From Adiantum capillus-veneris (lineage: Eukaryota; Streptophyta; Polypodiopsida; Polypodiales; Pteridaceae), in assembly GCA_014529385.2 (NCBI GenBank), contig CM043969.1, forward strand, positions 30,911,446 through 30,975,445: a stretch of DNA of 64,000 nucleotides, in the 5' to 3' direction. Shown in pieces: positions 10,595-22,500 of the stretch. Every line of letters begins with the position of its first letter. Position 1 is the first letter of the stretch. Under the pieces are notes generated by a model. It saw only the letters and a program-made list of their open reading frames with translations. It had not been told where the DNA came from and ran no database searches. The translations under genes and the position numbers were made by a program.

Positions 10595-10800
10595 GGTGTT
10601 GCCTCATCCGGCGAGTCTACACCAATAAGATGTGCTTCCTAGATCGAGGAATCTGCACTAATGCTACCTAAATCGGTGAATCTGCATTTGTATTGCTTAA
10701 AAATTGTGAATTTGTAGCTGGTTGTTGGGCTGCCTAAATCGGCGCATCTACACCAGATGAGCATTGACACGCTGCCTAAATCGGCGAATCTGTGTATCTG
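10595..10800. repeat. Degenerate short tandem repeats, about 30-40 bp units
   Basis: Five or six units follow the pattern GCTRCCTAAATCGGYGAATCTRCA plus a variable spacer. The clearest are at about 10,665, 10,730 and 10,772. They lie inside the pol-less LTR element. Confidence 0.6.
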
Positions 10801-12339
10801 TGACCAATGGACTAGTCATGGCATAAAAAGTGGAAAATAAAAGACCTATTTGATATGAAATTGGAATAGATTGGAATGTGGAAGCATGTACCAAATGCTA
10901 GCGATCATCGCACACCAACTGAGCTCATGTAAGTAGTGGTATGACAAGTCATCTCAGCAAAGGTTTCAATGAAATTAAGTACCAGCCATGATATTAGAAA
11001 CAATACATTTTGCAACTTATAACATATGCGAACAAGTAAAGAAGCTCCCTCTTCTAAAAATAACATATGTGAATAATTAAAGAAGATCCCTCTTCTAAAA
11101 ATAACCGGTGATATTCTTAGTTATTGGAAAATTTCTTAGGTATAGTCTTGTGAAAACGCATGTAAATAGAGTTACTTGAAAGAAATTAAATATAATGAGC
11201 ATAGATTTATCAAATTCTTATTGAAGTATAGGATTGTCGTATAGGAAGTTGGTGTAATAGGTGATGGATAATCTGTAGACTTTAACATAAGAAAGGAGGT
11301 AGAATAAGAGAAAGGGTGGTGTATTTGTATATGGGTCTAAATATACATAGAGACAGATTACATAGTAGATGATCTTCATAGATAACAGTATATTGATAAA
11401 TTTCATACCTAGCAGGTTGCGGAGATGTTAGCATTGTATCGAGCTTTATCTGCAAAAGTGTTTCTCAAAGCTGGATACAATTTATTGTTCAATTTAAGAA
11501 CAATATAATTGTACAGTAAATAAATTGTGATGATAGAATTGATGCAATGTTGGATTATTTCTTAGTAAAAGAGGATGAAAGCAGGCCAGTTTGATTACAA
11601 ACAAACGGATAATGAAGGTGCTATATAAATTTGTTGAGTGGTGTGCAAAGCTCCATGAATAACTGTTTCGATGGGTTACAAGGAGGTATCATAATGGAAA
11701 GGTGTTGATATCAGATCCTTGCACAAAAGTAAATATTCCTCAATAATTGTAGTCCTCTATCAATGAGTATTAGAAATGTTGGGAGGGGTAGGATGTAGAA
11801 ACAAATAGATGAAACAATATCGAGTATATGCAACAATAATTTCACTACCCCGATGATTCAAAGTTTAGGATAATTGTAGATCAATCAAAGTGAAAATCTA
11901 AGTAAATTACGTTACTTCTAATGGGTATAGCTGACATAATGTCTCATGCAAATAGTGGGGAGAGAGCAATTTTCTCCTTTTTAGTAGATAATTACTTACG
12001 TGTCTTGATCCTCACTCTAATGGTTAATATAACATCATCATACAAAATAGGCAGAGTATTTATAGGAATGGAATCGGCAACAACAATCTATAGCAGTAGT
12101 GTAATGAATTTTGATTAGATTTGCATGCTCTGCTATGGTTCGCATGTTGTGTACTTGTGATCTTTGAGGGTAGAAAAATACATTTTGTGCTAACTTGCAA
12201 GCTTGAAATTCGTGCAGTTTTAGGTCAAATATTTTAAAGCTTTCGGTGGTAATTACACTAAACTTGTGTAAATAAGCCAAGGAAAAGAGGTGATGGGGAA
12301 TTTACAAGATCAATAAATTAAAATACACTAAATGACATC

Positions 12340-13140
12340 GAGTCCACCTATAAAATCATCATCGTCATCGTCAATGCTCTAGCATTTTTGCAGGAAGTAT
12401 TGCATCAAGAGCGTCGTGATTGTCCATCGTTGTAAGTAGTGGTATTGGGGGGAAAGAGAGAGAGTAAAATGAAATGAAAAATTATATTACTTGTCTTTAA
12501 AAATCCATGGGGTCAAACTCGTACAATCCTCATTGATCTAATACAATATCGGGCACAAAATAAATGAAGTGTAGTGAAAAATTGAATTAAAAGACTAAAA
12601 TTAATATCGGCACACTGAAATCATCATCATCATGATCATCTCAATACCATATGGTTGACAACAGGCGACGTTGTTGCAAGAAGTTGGTCGCAATAAGTTG
12701 GTCGCTCGGGAGCTTTGTCGATGTCCAATTATTCTTGGCCACCTCGTGATGTCCGAAAAGCTATTGCATGCTTATTGAAGAGCTTCTTCTATGTCCATCG
12801 TTATAAGGAATCATAGTGGGAGAGGGAAGAGAGAGCAAAATGAAATGAAATGTTTTAATATCCGGCTTCCAACGGCCTATTGGATCAATCCTTATGAGTT
12901 TTATACCATGTCTGGGTGTTAAATTGAAATGAACTATAGTGAAGCACTAAAAAGAAACTAAAACGCAAAAAGTCGAATTGTCAGAGGAAAATAATCATTG
13001 TCGTCGTTGTGCCGAGGATGCCCGGTAGCGGCCATTGTCTGCAAAAGTAATGCAGTCATCCCTGAAGAGCTTTGTTAATGTCTACCTCTGTAGATAGTTG
13101 CACTAGGAGGGGGAGAAAGAGAGAGGGAGAGTTGGGTTGC
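12340..13140. repeat. Diverged tandem repeats, about 330-360 bp units
   Basis: Three blocks share the order ATCATCATCGTCRTCG, then TGCAAGAAGT or similar, GAAGAGC, TGTCCATCGTT and GGGGGAAAGAGAGAG, and in the first two AAAATGAAATGAAA. They start near 12,350, 12,620 and 12,990. The third is truncated. Divergence is high, so the array is old. Confidence 0.55.
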
Positions 13141-13520
13141 AGATGATGATGGCCTGACACCATCTTGTGTGTGTGTTTGTATGTGGGAGCCGTTGATGAG
13201 AGTCAAGAGAGAAACATAGAGGTAGTGTTGGCATGTGTAGAAAAAAAAGAAAGAGATATTGGATGGAAAATATCACAGAGAAGGAGAGAAGCATTGATCG
13301 TCATAGATCAAAGAGAGAGGTGTGTGTGTGAGGGACCGCCAGTTTGCCAGAGAGAGAGAGAAAGAGAACCGATGCATGGAGTTGGAGGACTAAAAGTGGT
13401 GTACGGCAGTGAATGTACTGAAGCTTGGAGTCATGAAGGGGAGTTGGTACCTTTCAACATGAGCCCATGCGTCAAAAAAGTGTGATCAGCAGTGATTTAC
13501 AGAAGACTCGCACTGCCATG

Positions 13521-13522
<2 letters not shown>

Positions 13523-13566
<44 letters not shown>

Positions 13567-13600
13567 TGATATTGGGTGGTTTATAGAGAGAGAGAGAGAC
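13523..13600. repeat. (GA)n microsatellite
   Basis: GA runs at 13,523-13,566 and again at about 13,586-13,600. The frames across them are artefacts. Confidence 0.9.
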
Positions 13601-14633
13601 TCGAGAAATGATGAGTGTACTGAGGGTTGGTGATCAAAAAACTGGGGCCAAAGTGCTGCATGAGTGGGAGTGCATCTCTGGTTTGCATACGCACACGAGT
13701 GGTGAAATCCAAACGACAGCTTAGGCTGTAGCGCGTGTATCCTCTGGCAAAACCAAGGCGGAGGTGAGACGGGGTAGAGGACAATGATGTGAAGTTAGGG
13801 CGTGCCACCCTCACGGGCTGACAATTTGCTCCCAGACATGCTTTCCCGATTTTCAACAGGCTGGGGCCTTGCCCAATTTTGTTTGTGGGCTCACACAGCT
13901 ACACACACTTGATGCTTCAAGCTTGAGCATAGTGAGTTCATACGCTTGCTAAATCCCCCCTACGTAGAGCACAATTTTCTTGGCTTTTATTTGTTGTTGA
14001 CCAACGTTGTTCAATTGCGCGCCACTCCTCAACTCGCTGCTCATTTAAACAACAAAGCGTCTGATTAACTATGTGATGAGACCAAAGATCCACCCAATTT
14101 GTGAACGGTGAGCATTGTCCTTTGACATTGACACCACCTCCACGAACCAGTGTCATGGTTTCCCCGGAATATATCCTTTTGGGTTTTGTGCTAATTTGAT
14201 CACTTGTAATCCTTTGAACACCTTAATTACTATTTGGTGTATTATTCCCATGTTGCTAACGTTAATCAAGCTCCTAATCAGAGTGTTCATGGTTCGATGA
14301 TATCATAGAACATTGAAATCTCCTATCTCCTTCCTATATCAAATCTAATACTTACCTAAAATATGATATTTTGCTTCCCTTTCTTCTATTGACATCTCCA
14401 TATCTTGGCAATTATATACAAACCTATTACAATTTGGCAATTTCTATTGTTCAAATACCTACCGTTTCCAACACACATGTAACCACTCAAGGTAAAATAC
14501 ATATTGCAATAGTTACTTCATACATGCATGAAGATCATTATTAATAAAAATGAGTAATTGAAAAGTACTTAGCTCTAAATTTGTCACGTTCTCCCTTCCC
14601 ACAATCCGTATCTTGCCAAGAGCAATGGTTTGT

Positions 14634-14645
14634 GCTCTGATACCA
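14634..14645 (-). promoter_or_regulatory. Primer binding site, initiator-Met tRNA
   Basis: The minus strand reads TGGTATCAGAGC followed by ACAAACC, an exact match to the canonical Copia primer site complementary to the 3' end of initiator tRNA-Met. It lies one base inside the end of LTR B. This fixes the element's orientation and makes LTR B the 5' LTR. Confidence 0.9.
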
Positions 14646-14646
14646 C

Positions 14647-15380
14647 TGCTACAGACGGAATGGCTGCATTGCAAAATACCCAAGATAACACAATATCTAG
14701 CATAAACAGACAAATCTGCATACCTGGCGATTCCCATAGCACATAAACCACGACGTATGCAAACAGACAGAGACTGAGAGTGACACAGAAAAAGAGCACG
14801 TGTAGGTGCTACTCCTAGAGTGGAGTCCTGGGGAGGTCACCTAAGAAAAATGTAACCTATCATGTGAGTTCAACAGAAGGCTATTTAATGTTCTTGAAAT
14901 TTATAGAAATATATGTAGAAAAGGATATTATTTTTTCAAATTTGAAAAAAGATTATAGATTTTAAACAAAAAGGGTACATTATATTCCTAAAAAAATTCA
15001 CACATAAGGGGTTTTACAAACATGTTTTGAACGCACGTGATATGGTAGTTTTACACATAGTGAACCCCCCGAGAGTGGAGTGCTACGCCAGCACTACGAG
15101 AGAGAAGAGAGGAAAGGAGAGAAGAGAGACACAAGCACTGGGTGCAATCTCCCCATGTGCAAGAGTGACCATTTTCCTCTTGCACGTATTTGTTTTATAG
15201 ATTTCTTGAATCGTCAAATTGGTTACAAATTGGCTAGCAGGTCATAAATGGCCAAAGCTCATGAAAGAGCACTTGAATAATAAAATGTATATAAAATGTG
15301 ATACTTTTGCAATAGCCTAGCTCGGTCAAGCCTTTTTCACCTGTCAGCTGCACAAATAGTATAATATGAATTCCATAACA
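14647..15380 (-). mobile_element. LTR B (5' LTR) of the pol-less Copia-type element
   Basis: On the minus strand it starts TGTTATGGAATTC and ends GTCTGTAGCA, directly before the primer site. Without the 255 bp taken up by a nested MITE and its duplicated target, it is about 479 bp, close to the 487 bp of LTR A. It shares with A the GTGCAAGAGTGACCATTT block and the AGAGAAGAGAGG purine tract. Confidence 0.85.
14826..15071. mobile_element. Mutator-like MITE, 246 bp, with 9-bp TSD
   Basis: The sequence interrupts LTR B and is absent from the matching site in LTR A, which gives an empty-site control. It is flanked by exact direct repeats AGAGTGGAG (14,817-14,825 and 15,072-15,080). Its ends are imperfect inverted repeats: left TCCTGGGGAGGTCAC, right (complement) CGGGGGGTTCAC. 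A 9-bp duplication with G-rich termini is the hallmark of Mutator-like elements. It has no coding capacity. Confidence 0.85.
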
Positions 15381-15661
15381 GATTCCACCCGCTTCGGATG
15401 CTCATAACTCATGATGTACAATTCCGATTCACAAGCTATAAAGCACGGCTAAAAACACTTATTAAAAATCATATTTTAGATTTTCTAACAACCCAAAACA
15501 TTAGCATTCAATCTTGGCAAAATCACACCTTTGCACATGAATTTTTACAAGGCCACTTTCAAAACTTGCAGGGCTATATATACATGAGGCTAGTGGGAAA
15601 GCTTTTTGGCATGACTTAGTGACTTCATGCTTATCCAAAAAATTCCTGACATAGCTTGCCA
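15381..15661 (-). mobile_element. Probable start of the T-minus 3' LTR
   Basis: Downstream of the T-minus integrase (minus strand), a purine tract (GCAGGAAAGGGGGGG, about 15,662-15,676) is followed by TTGGCAAGCTATGTC. This suits a polypurine tract and LTR start. The putative LTR is cut after about 280 bp by LTR B. It differs from the T-plus LTR, so the two Tat elements belong to different families. Confidence 0.4.
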
Positions 15662-15720
15662 ACCCCCCCTTTCCTGCTTAGTCATTCATGACAAGCAGAG
15701 GTGTATAGGGTGAACAACTG

Positions 15721-17036
15721 CTACATTTCATTCCCAGAAACCTCATCCACATTTTCAAATGTCTCCACATTGTCTCCTTCTATTGATAGCATTTCATCAG
15801 TCATAACTCTCATCAAACATGCCAGATATTTCTTCAATCTATAACCATTAAGATGATATTTATGATGTGCACCATTTAAGTATGCCAAATGATATGTGTC
15901 ATTTTCAAATTTGTTTACAATAGTAAAAGGACCTTCCCATTTGATTTGAAGTTTCTTCTGAAACATATTGCCCAATTTACTATTGTATCACAACACCAAA
16001 TGATCCTTTTCCATTTTTTTATCTTCCATGCACTCGGTGGCTTTTAGCTAAGCCTTCCTTGACACTTCTTCATAGTAGCTCAAAGCTAAAACTCTATCCA
16101 ATTGTAAGCATTGTAGATCCAATAACCTCTTTGCCATGCATTTGTTTGCTCCTCATCTTCCAATGACAATAGCTTGAGACTAGGAACTTCCACTTCAATT
16201 GGCAATAAAGCTTCCTTTCCAAAAACCAAGTGGTAAGGGGGAAATTATGTGCTCATCTTGATAGCAGTTCTGTAGGTCCACAACGGACAAGGCAACTCTA
16301 AATCCCAAGTTTTCTTGTGTGTTTGAGTCATCTTTGTCAAGATCTTCACGAACTCTCCATTGAAACTTTCATTAAGACCATTGCATTGTGGATAATAGGG
16401 AGAATTGTACCTATGCTGTATATTGAGCCTTTTGCATAAGAAATCAAACAGTTATCCTCTAAATCCTGGTCCTCTATCCAAAAGTAGCTCTAGTGGCACA
16501 CCAAATTTGCAACATATATACTCATAAACAAAATTTCCCTAGTAATTTGTACAACTTTGGCTTCTACCCACCGTGACAAATAAACCATTGTTGTCAAAAT
16601 ATAATCATTTCACTTGCTAGTCATAGGTAAGGGTCCAATAGCATCAAGACTCCATTTTTCAAACACATCAAAAGCTAAAATTGTCTTTCGCAAACTGAGG
16701 CTTCAAAATTCTCTTTCCCATCCTCTGACGAGGAAAAAATGAAATGCACCAATGATTAACATCTCTTTGAATACTCGTCCATATATAACCTTCTTGTAAG
16801 ACCTTATGCAACATGATCTTTGTAGCAAAATGACCTACACAAGATACCTCATCATGATTTTCTTCCTGAATTTTGTAAATCTTCTCCTTCCAAGGCACAC
16901 AACGCAACACCGAATCACCTCCTTTCAAGTAAAGCACGTCATCAAGCATTTTGTATTTACTGGATTTCCTTATGAATGCATACTTTTTAGAAGACGGCAA
17001 ACCTTCAAGTAGAACACCTATCAATAGAAAATCCAC
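15721..17036 (-). pseudogene. Tat-lineage gypsy integrase (T-minus)
   Basis: From 17,036 down it encodes an H2C2 zinc finger (SCVGHFATKIMLHKVLQEGY...W), then a catalytic core with WSLDAIGPLP (first Asp) and YLSRWVEAKVV. The region of the second Asp is frameshifted, then NSPYYPQCNGLNESFNG gives the catalytic Glu. LVFGKEALLPIE follows, and the C-terminal part is open at 15,975-15,721 (KWEGPFTIVNKFENDTYHL, then NGYRLKKYL). Several stops separate the pieces. It inserted element DNA into the host genome when active. It lies downstream of the additional RNase H, the order typical of Tat elements. Confidence 0.85.
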
Positions 17037-17042
17037 TTTCTT

Positions 17043-17625
17043 TTATAACATTTCCCTCCCATGATATAAAGGGCCATTTGCCTTTACCACAAACACACAA
17101 GTGATCATTTCTTGGCCAGCATCATGAGCTTCTTCATTTAGAGACCTCTCAATATACTGCAAACTCCATGCTTCAAGATTTTTGAGCAACGCTTTCACTT
17201 TGAAGCATAAGTTTTTCAATTTAGGGTTCTTATTCTTCCATACTCCCAACACTTGCTTCACAACCAACAAAGCATCTCCTTTAACTTGAAAGCGTCTAAT
17301 TCCCAATTGTAAGCAAATATGCAAAACACCTTCAAGAGACATGTATTCTGCTTCATTGTTACTTTTGGCATCAAGTTTTAGCCCTTGCTTCTCATAAGAT
17401 TTCCTTGTGCATCATAAATATCAATGCCTCCTGAAGCAACATCATAACTTCTTCAATAAGAACCATCAAAGCATAACAGTCAAGCATTAGGGATGGCAAG
17501 AGTCCCGACTTCCTTCTCTCGTGCCACCTCTTCTTTAAACAAAACCGGAGTATCCTTATAAGTGAGAAGTTCCGCTAAGGTACCCCGAGTACTTTCCTCA
17601 ACCAAAACGGTGAACTGAAACTCAT
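17043..17625 (-). pseudogene. Additional (archaeal-type) RNase H of Tat element T-minus
   Basis: Minus-strand remnants in order: FQFTVLVEESTRGTLAELL (the tail of the first RNase H, at 17,625), LLTYKDTPVLFKEEVA, CFDGSY, YDVASGGIDIYDAQGNLM, NNEAEY, then open frame 17,342-17,043 with IRRFQVKGDALLVVKQVLG and ERSLNEEAHDAGQ. These are the D...E...D...(D) blocks of the extra RNase H that defines Tat retrotransposons. Stops and a frameshift are present. The reading is cut at 17,625 by element G and resumes at 33,538 on the other side. Confidence 0.87.
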
Positions 17626-18373
17626 TGTTAGCAGCAAGCTAACGAGGACACCATTTTTCGGAGTTCTCCTTAAAAAAACAATTATTATTTTGATAAATCG
17701 AGAATTTTTGTAAGTTTTTATAAGTTTTTGGATAAGAAATACATAGCGTGAGCTAACGGCGCTCACTTCTCTCCTTCTCGTGCTTCCTACTCCCTCTCCG
17801 GTTGTCACATTGCGAATACGTTTGTTGCATTGCAACCGCAGGTAAGATCTCTACGCATTGACGTAAGCCATTCACAGTATTTCGTAGCTTTTGGCATCGC
17901 CAACCCGCGGCCTAATTTTATCATAACTAGGAATTTACACTTTTAAAACGGAAACTAAGCATAGGCGGGGTATTGGGGCATCATTGCTAAGCATTTAGAT
18001 GCATTCTGGGTTGAAAACGACTAGGTCAAAAATCCACTGCTCTTAATAATCGCAAGTTTGGAACTTGACGTAAAGTGGGCTTTGAGGCCATAGGCATGTG
18101 TACTTAGGTCTTATAAACTTGTCCTAGAAGTTTTGTTACATTTGGATGTCATTTGATGCTGTAACGGATGTGATTGCTTGCAGACGAGCGATTGGATTTT
18201 GGTGATTAGCCTGAGTTAGATACAAGTTTTTAGTTGTTTTCCGAGAGATTGACAACCTCTTCTAGCCTCTATGCACTAGTCGAGTCAGCTTCGTCCCATG
18301 GTTTGACAAATTAATCGTGGTTTTGCTAATACTGCAATAAGGTAGGATGGTGAGGTTAGACATGCATCCCACA
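17626..18373 (+). repeat. 5' LTR of element G (748 bp)
   Basis: It matches the 3' LTR at 32,603-33,532 along its length except for a deletion of about 180 bp near 17,690. The deleted part corresponds to the 3' LTR segment containing the only good TATA-like sequence (TATAAA at 32,824), so this LTR has probably lost its core promoter. Confidence 0.92.
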
Positions 18374-18375
18374 TT

Positions 18376-18392
18376 TGGTACCGCTGCCGAGG
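18376..18392 (+). promoter_or_regulatory. Primer binding site of element G (tRNA-Asp type)
   Basis: TGGTACCGCTGCCGAGG, two bases after the LTR, is close to TGGCGCCGTTGCCGGGG, the tRNA-Asp-complementary primer site common in plant Tat/Athila-type gypsy elements. Confidence 0.72.
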
Positions 18393-19180
18393 ATCGAAGA
18401 GACCTAAACTAGGAAAAACACGAGCGTCTTGTGTAATTGTCCTTTTACTTCCTCTAGGTTCGCCTAGAGTTCAAAACTCTCTTTTAGAAACCGCATAGCT
18501 TAAGATTTTCGTCTTTAGCTATGTAGAGGTAGCTTGGAAGTAATCGTACTTGTTGAGTACCTTTAGGACTGTAGGATTGTAGATTTAGATTAAGATTTTG
18601 AGAATGATTGCTAGACTAAACAAGTCTTTAGATCAAGACTCTGAAAAACATAAAAAACACAAGAAAATGAGTGTTTGTGGACACTTTCCACAACCCCATT
18701 GCATGAGAAACTAGGAGTAGGGTAAGTAGGATCCGACGTGGATTTCATAGCATTGCTCTCTCTGAAAGAATCAAGTGTGAGTTGTTATTTAAGGTTGCAA
18801 AATTTCAGGTCTACGGCTAGAAATAGCAGGAAAAGACTCGAATTCACTCAATCCAACTAGGGAGTAAGCCTAAGAGTTTTCTGAACCAGTGGGTAAGCTC
18901 AAGGACACTTCGAGGAATCAGGTTGCAGACGAGGAATCAGTGGCTTGACAAAAAGTTGCAATTGAATCAAGTGGAAATTGACGACAAGTCAATCTAAGGT
19001 GAGTACTCAACCCAAGGCTTCATAAGTCTATATTAACCTTAGATCAGGTCGTGTAATAGGAAATCAAGGCCTATTCATAGAAAACACCAGTAGAGTATCC
19101 ACTAAAGAAAGCATGAATCAAGGAAATTCCTTGCACACAATTCTTGAAGAAGCCTCAGACACTTTTTTACAACATCCAAA
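18393..19180 (+). other. Leader of element G
   Basis: About 790 bp of apparently untranslated leader lie between the primer site and the first gag-like frame. No domain is seen. Confidence 0.55.
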
Positions 19181-20980
19181 TTGTCTTCTTACTCGACGCA
19201 CTCGAAAACCGGAATGACAATGCGCTACAAGCATATACTCTATTTTTACAAGACTAATCGTCATGGAGACGAGGTTTACTTGGATCCTAATGAAGAGTAT
19301 GCTATTCGCATTGATGATCATGGTACTGAGTTCGAAGAAGAGATTAGGGCAAATAAAGAAGGAAAAATGTGCATGGATCAAAACGGAACTCAATATGTAC
19401 AAGTTGAAAATCCTGACTTGGTAGACAAATGGGGCTTAGAAGTAAACACTATAATCCCATATATGTCAGCAAAAGAAGGACACCAACTTTGAAATTTGAG
19501 GGATACGATCAAGTAGACTTGAAGCCTTTGAAATGGTAGAGATAATACTAGGATCGGAGTCTATTGTTAAGGAGATAGAAACATAAAAGATCTTTTGTGG
19601 ACTTTTCATGCTAGACCAGGACAATTAACGGCCATAAGGATCATCTATATCTTCAGAATCAAAGATAAGGTATCTGCAGATCTACCAACTTAGTTGTTTA
19701 GGGATTTTTATAACGACAACTTTGTTATGATGACTTCTGAGGAGGTAGAACAAACCAAATACCAGGGGTATTCCATACGGGATTGGATATTGGGTCAAGG
19801 ACCAGAAACCACTCCAAGAGACGAACATCATGAGAGATCATCTGAGAGTAATGTGAAGAAACCATAAACCACCTCATCACGTAGAAAAACGGGTGATAAT
19901 AAGGCCAGCCCAAGGCTACATGAGTCACTATTTTCGACAGAGTGGTTTGAAGGACTCGGAACAGAACCAACTCCCAGAAGACCTGGAGTTGAACCAAATA
20001 GACATGTCAGACCAACTGATTTTCAAAAATGGGTCAAAAAATACAATAGATCCGGGGATCCATATGAACACTTAGCAAGCTTTAAGCATTGCTAAGATCA
20101 GAGTGTATATTTGATTTCCATACTCAATTCGAGGGGTTCGGAATGACATTAGAAGGAAAATATTTAACATGGTTCCAAAACATTCCACCAAGGTCAATCA
20201 TGGATTTGAATACATTAGCTCAAGGATTTGTAGCTGCTTGTTCTAAAACAGAGATTAAACATAATACGGTAGCTCAAATCTACAGCTGTAAATAGAAACA
20301 TGGTGAGTCTGTTAGGGATTGTTCAACTCATAGGACAACCAATTAGTCCACAAAAATGGTGTGCAATCGAGGATAAATGGACCAGCCACGAGACCCATGA
20401 GTGCTACTTCAAACCAAAGTATGATGGGAATGTTCAGTACGTGCCCATGAGTCCACAAGGACAACCCATGTACAGATATCGGCGTAATATGGCTCAAGTT
20501 CAAAAACCACCAATGGGTATGGAGAGGCCTCAACCTGTGTTGGGACAAAAACCTCCTTATCCAGGACATAATGTGGTGCCTGTAAAGTACATGTACTCAG
20601 AAGGAGTCATAGATGAAGAAACATTAGTGCTTGTTACAACCTATGCAGAGTAATGGTAGAGGGAGATTGGTATAGTCCACAACCACCACCAATGCAGGAA
20701 ACCATGACTTATGCTCCATCAGAGCTCTCACCAATGTATAATGTAGCTAATCAAGGTGTCAGACCTCCCATGGGAAGACACATGATGAAGCCCAGAACAG
20801 GAAACTGTCATAACTGTGGTGTTGATGACCATTGGAAGAATGAATGTCCAGAGCTTGACAAAAACCTCAAACCAATTGAAGCCTATTGCATACAATGTTG
20901 CAAAAAGGGATGACACTTTCCGGAAGATTTTCCTAAGAATCCTTTGAAACAAGGGAAAAACTATAATCAACGTAGTCCAA
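19181..20980 (+). pseudogene. Gag of gypsy element G
   Basis: The first frame (19,181-19,492, starting MSSYSTHSKTGMT) has no recognised domain. A broken capsid region follows: TDFQKWVKKYNRSGDPYEHL, then DFHTQFEGFGMTLEGKYLTW and AQGFVAACSKTEIKHNTVAQ, typical of retrotransposon gag. After a Pro/Gln-rich stretch (20,300-20,653) comes a CCHC zinc knuckle CHNCGVDDHWKNEC (CX2CX4HX4C, about 20,812-20,853). A second knuckle (CIQCCKKG) is cut by a TGA at about 20,911. Gag would package the RNA in cytoplasmic particles. At least five frame breaks make it non-functional. Confidence 0.8.
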
Positions 20981-20999
20981 GTGATGCCTAGTAGCTCAA

Positions 21000-22085
21000 C
21001 CGATTGTTCCAATCAAGGTAATCACTAGAGTCCAGGCAAAGAAAAAGACACACAATTCCTCTGATGATTCGGAGAACACAAAAGTTTCTTCTCAAAGAAT
21101 GAAAAGGAGCAGAAGCAAAAGATATGAGATGAGAAAACAAAAACAACAGGTTGAAAACGAAGAGAAAGATAAAATTCTAGCCCAGGACAAGTTGAAAGAA
21201 ACTGGCAGAGTGAATTCAAGGAAACAATTGTGAAACCTGGATCCATTCTGGTTGATAAAATTTTTGAGCCTATCAATGCCGCCTTGGAAGCCTACCAAGC
21301 AGGACTTAAAGCGGTCCAAAACATGAAAAACAAATGAAAAAACTATCCATCTCCAGACATGGACGTAGCTAAGCTAGAAGCTTATTAAAATTTGGTAAGA
21401 ATCGCGCAGGAAATGCTAGATAAACAGAAACACAAGCTTGAAAGTATTGCAAAACTGGAAAAGCTTGCGGTAAAAGAAACGAAAGCAAAATCCGATGTGG
21501 TGGCAGAACCCCACCTTGAAACAAATGAGCTAGAGCTTATAGTGTCGGACAGTGAATATGCCTTAGAAGGAATTCCATTCGTAGAGGAAGACTGCCAGGA
21601 CACTTATGGGAAAAGGTAAGGGAGATCGATGATGGGAGCCTAAGTTTAAAGTCGGCTCCTATAGAGGAAGTCTGGTTGGATAACCTATCATCTGATATAA
21701 ACATGGATATACAATCCTTATACGGGGATTGTGGATTAGAGGCTTCAGGGATATCTAAACCAATGACATTAAAAACATTACCTTCTTACTTGGAAAATAA
21801 CGAAGATGAATCTATCATTTGCAAAACCACTCAAGTCAAAAGAGACAAACAGACCCTAGAAGTAGACAACATTCATTCAATCATGTCTACACCTATTCAA
21901 TGCACTCTTACTTTGGGAGAACTATTGAAACTCAGGCCATACTTATGGAATGATTTACAGAAAACCCTAGAAAAGGTGGGGATAATGGGGTTAATCTCTA
22001 AGAATCTGGGAAACTCGGAAAAATGAAACGGAGTACAAAGAGATTCGATCAGTTCCTATGAACAAGGTCGGAGAATATTATGAAG
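21000..22085 (+). pseudogene. Gag-protease linker region of element G
   Basis: Lys/Glu-rich frames (21,392-21,619; 21,676-22,026) without a catalytic motif. The second ends with QCTLTLGELLKLRPYLWNDL, a conserved-looking segment just upstream of the protease. Several stops lie between frames. It is probably the charged spacer between the zinc knuckles and the protease. Confidence 0.55.
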
Positions 22086-22500
22086 GGGAAGAAGGAAAAA
22101 CTACCCTCCCAGTAAAGTAAAATGACATTGAAACCATGGCAATACTAGATAGTAAAGCTGGCATAGCCATAGCCACTAAAGCAGTATGGGAATCCTGGGG
22201 ACAGTCAGCCCATTAGACAAACGTGAATGAAATTGCAGTTGGCTGACGAACACATTGAAAGACCATTAGGGCTACTAGAAAAAGTGATAGTCAACTCCTG
22301 TGGAATTGAATATCAACACACTTTTGCCATAGTAGACTTTGGGAAAAAACTCAACTATGAAATCATATTGGGAGGACCTTTCATGCGACAGGTACAGCTT
22401 ATCCAAGATTGGGAAAAGACTATCTGTACTTCAAGTAGGTGGGATCTATAACAACAATCAATCTAAAAGACAACGCCTATAGAGACATCTTGAAAACACC
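22086..22500 (+). pseudogene. Retropepsin domain of element G
   Basis: The segment starts near MAILDSKAGIAIATKAVWESWG (22,136 on), matching the retropepsin active-site strand with the catalytic triplet changed to D-S-K-A. After a stop and frame change it continues LQLADEHIERPLGLLEK and NYEIILGGPFMRQVQLIQDW (the flap and ILG-P region) to 22,451. Retropepsins cleave the Gag-Pol polyprotein. The DSK triplet and the frame break argue that it is dead. Confidence 0.75.

Larger units (their letters stand above)
10143..14633 (-). mobile_element. Internal region of the pol-less LTR element (LARD-like)
   Basis: About 4.5 kb lie between the primer binding site and LTR A. In neither strand can I find reverse transcriptase, RNase H, integrase or a zinc knuckle. 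Small minus-strand frames (for example 13,938-14,156 and 12,038-12,280) resemble nothing known. The content is AT-rich with local tandem repeats (10.6-10.8 kb, 12.3-13.1 kb) and GA tracts. This matches the definition of a large retrotransposon derivative: LTRs, primer site and non-coding interior mobilised in trans. An alternative is an interior overwritten by later insertions. Confidence 0.5.

Noticed and set aside
9644-14799. Similar small frames at 9.64-9.95 and 14.51-14.80 kb (VVYMLWESPGMQICQF and VVYVLWESPGMQICLF)
   Set aside because: They lie in the homologous LTRs A and B and are not independent genes.
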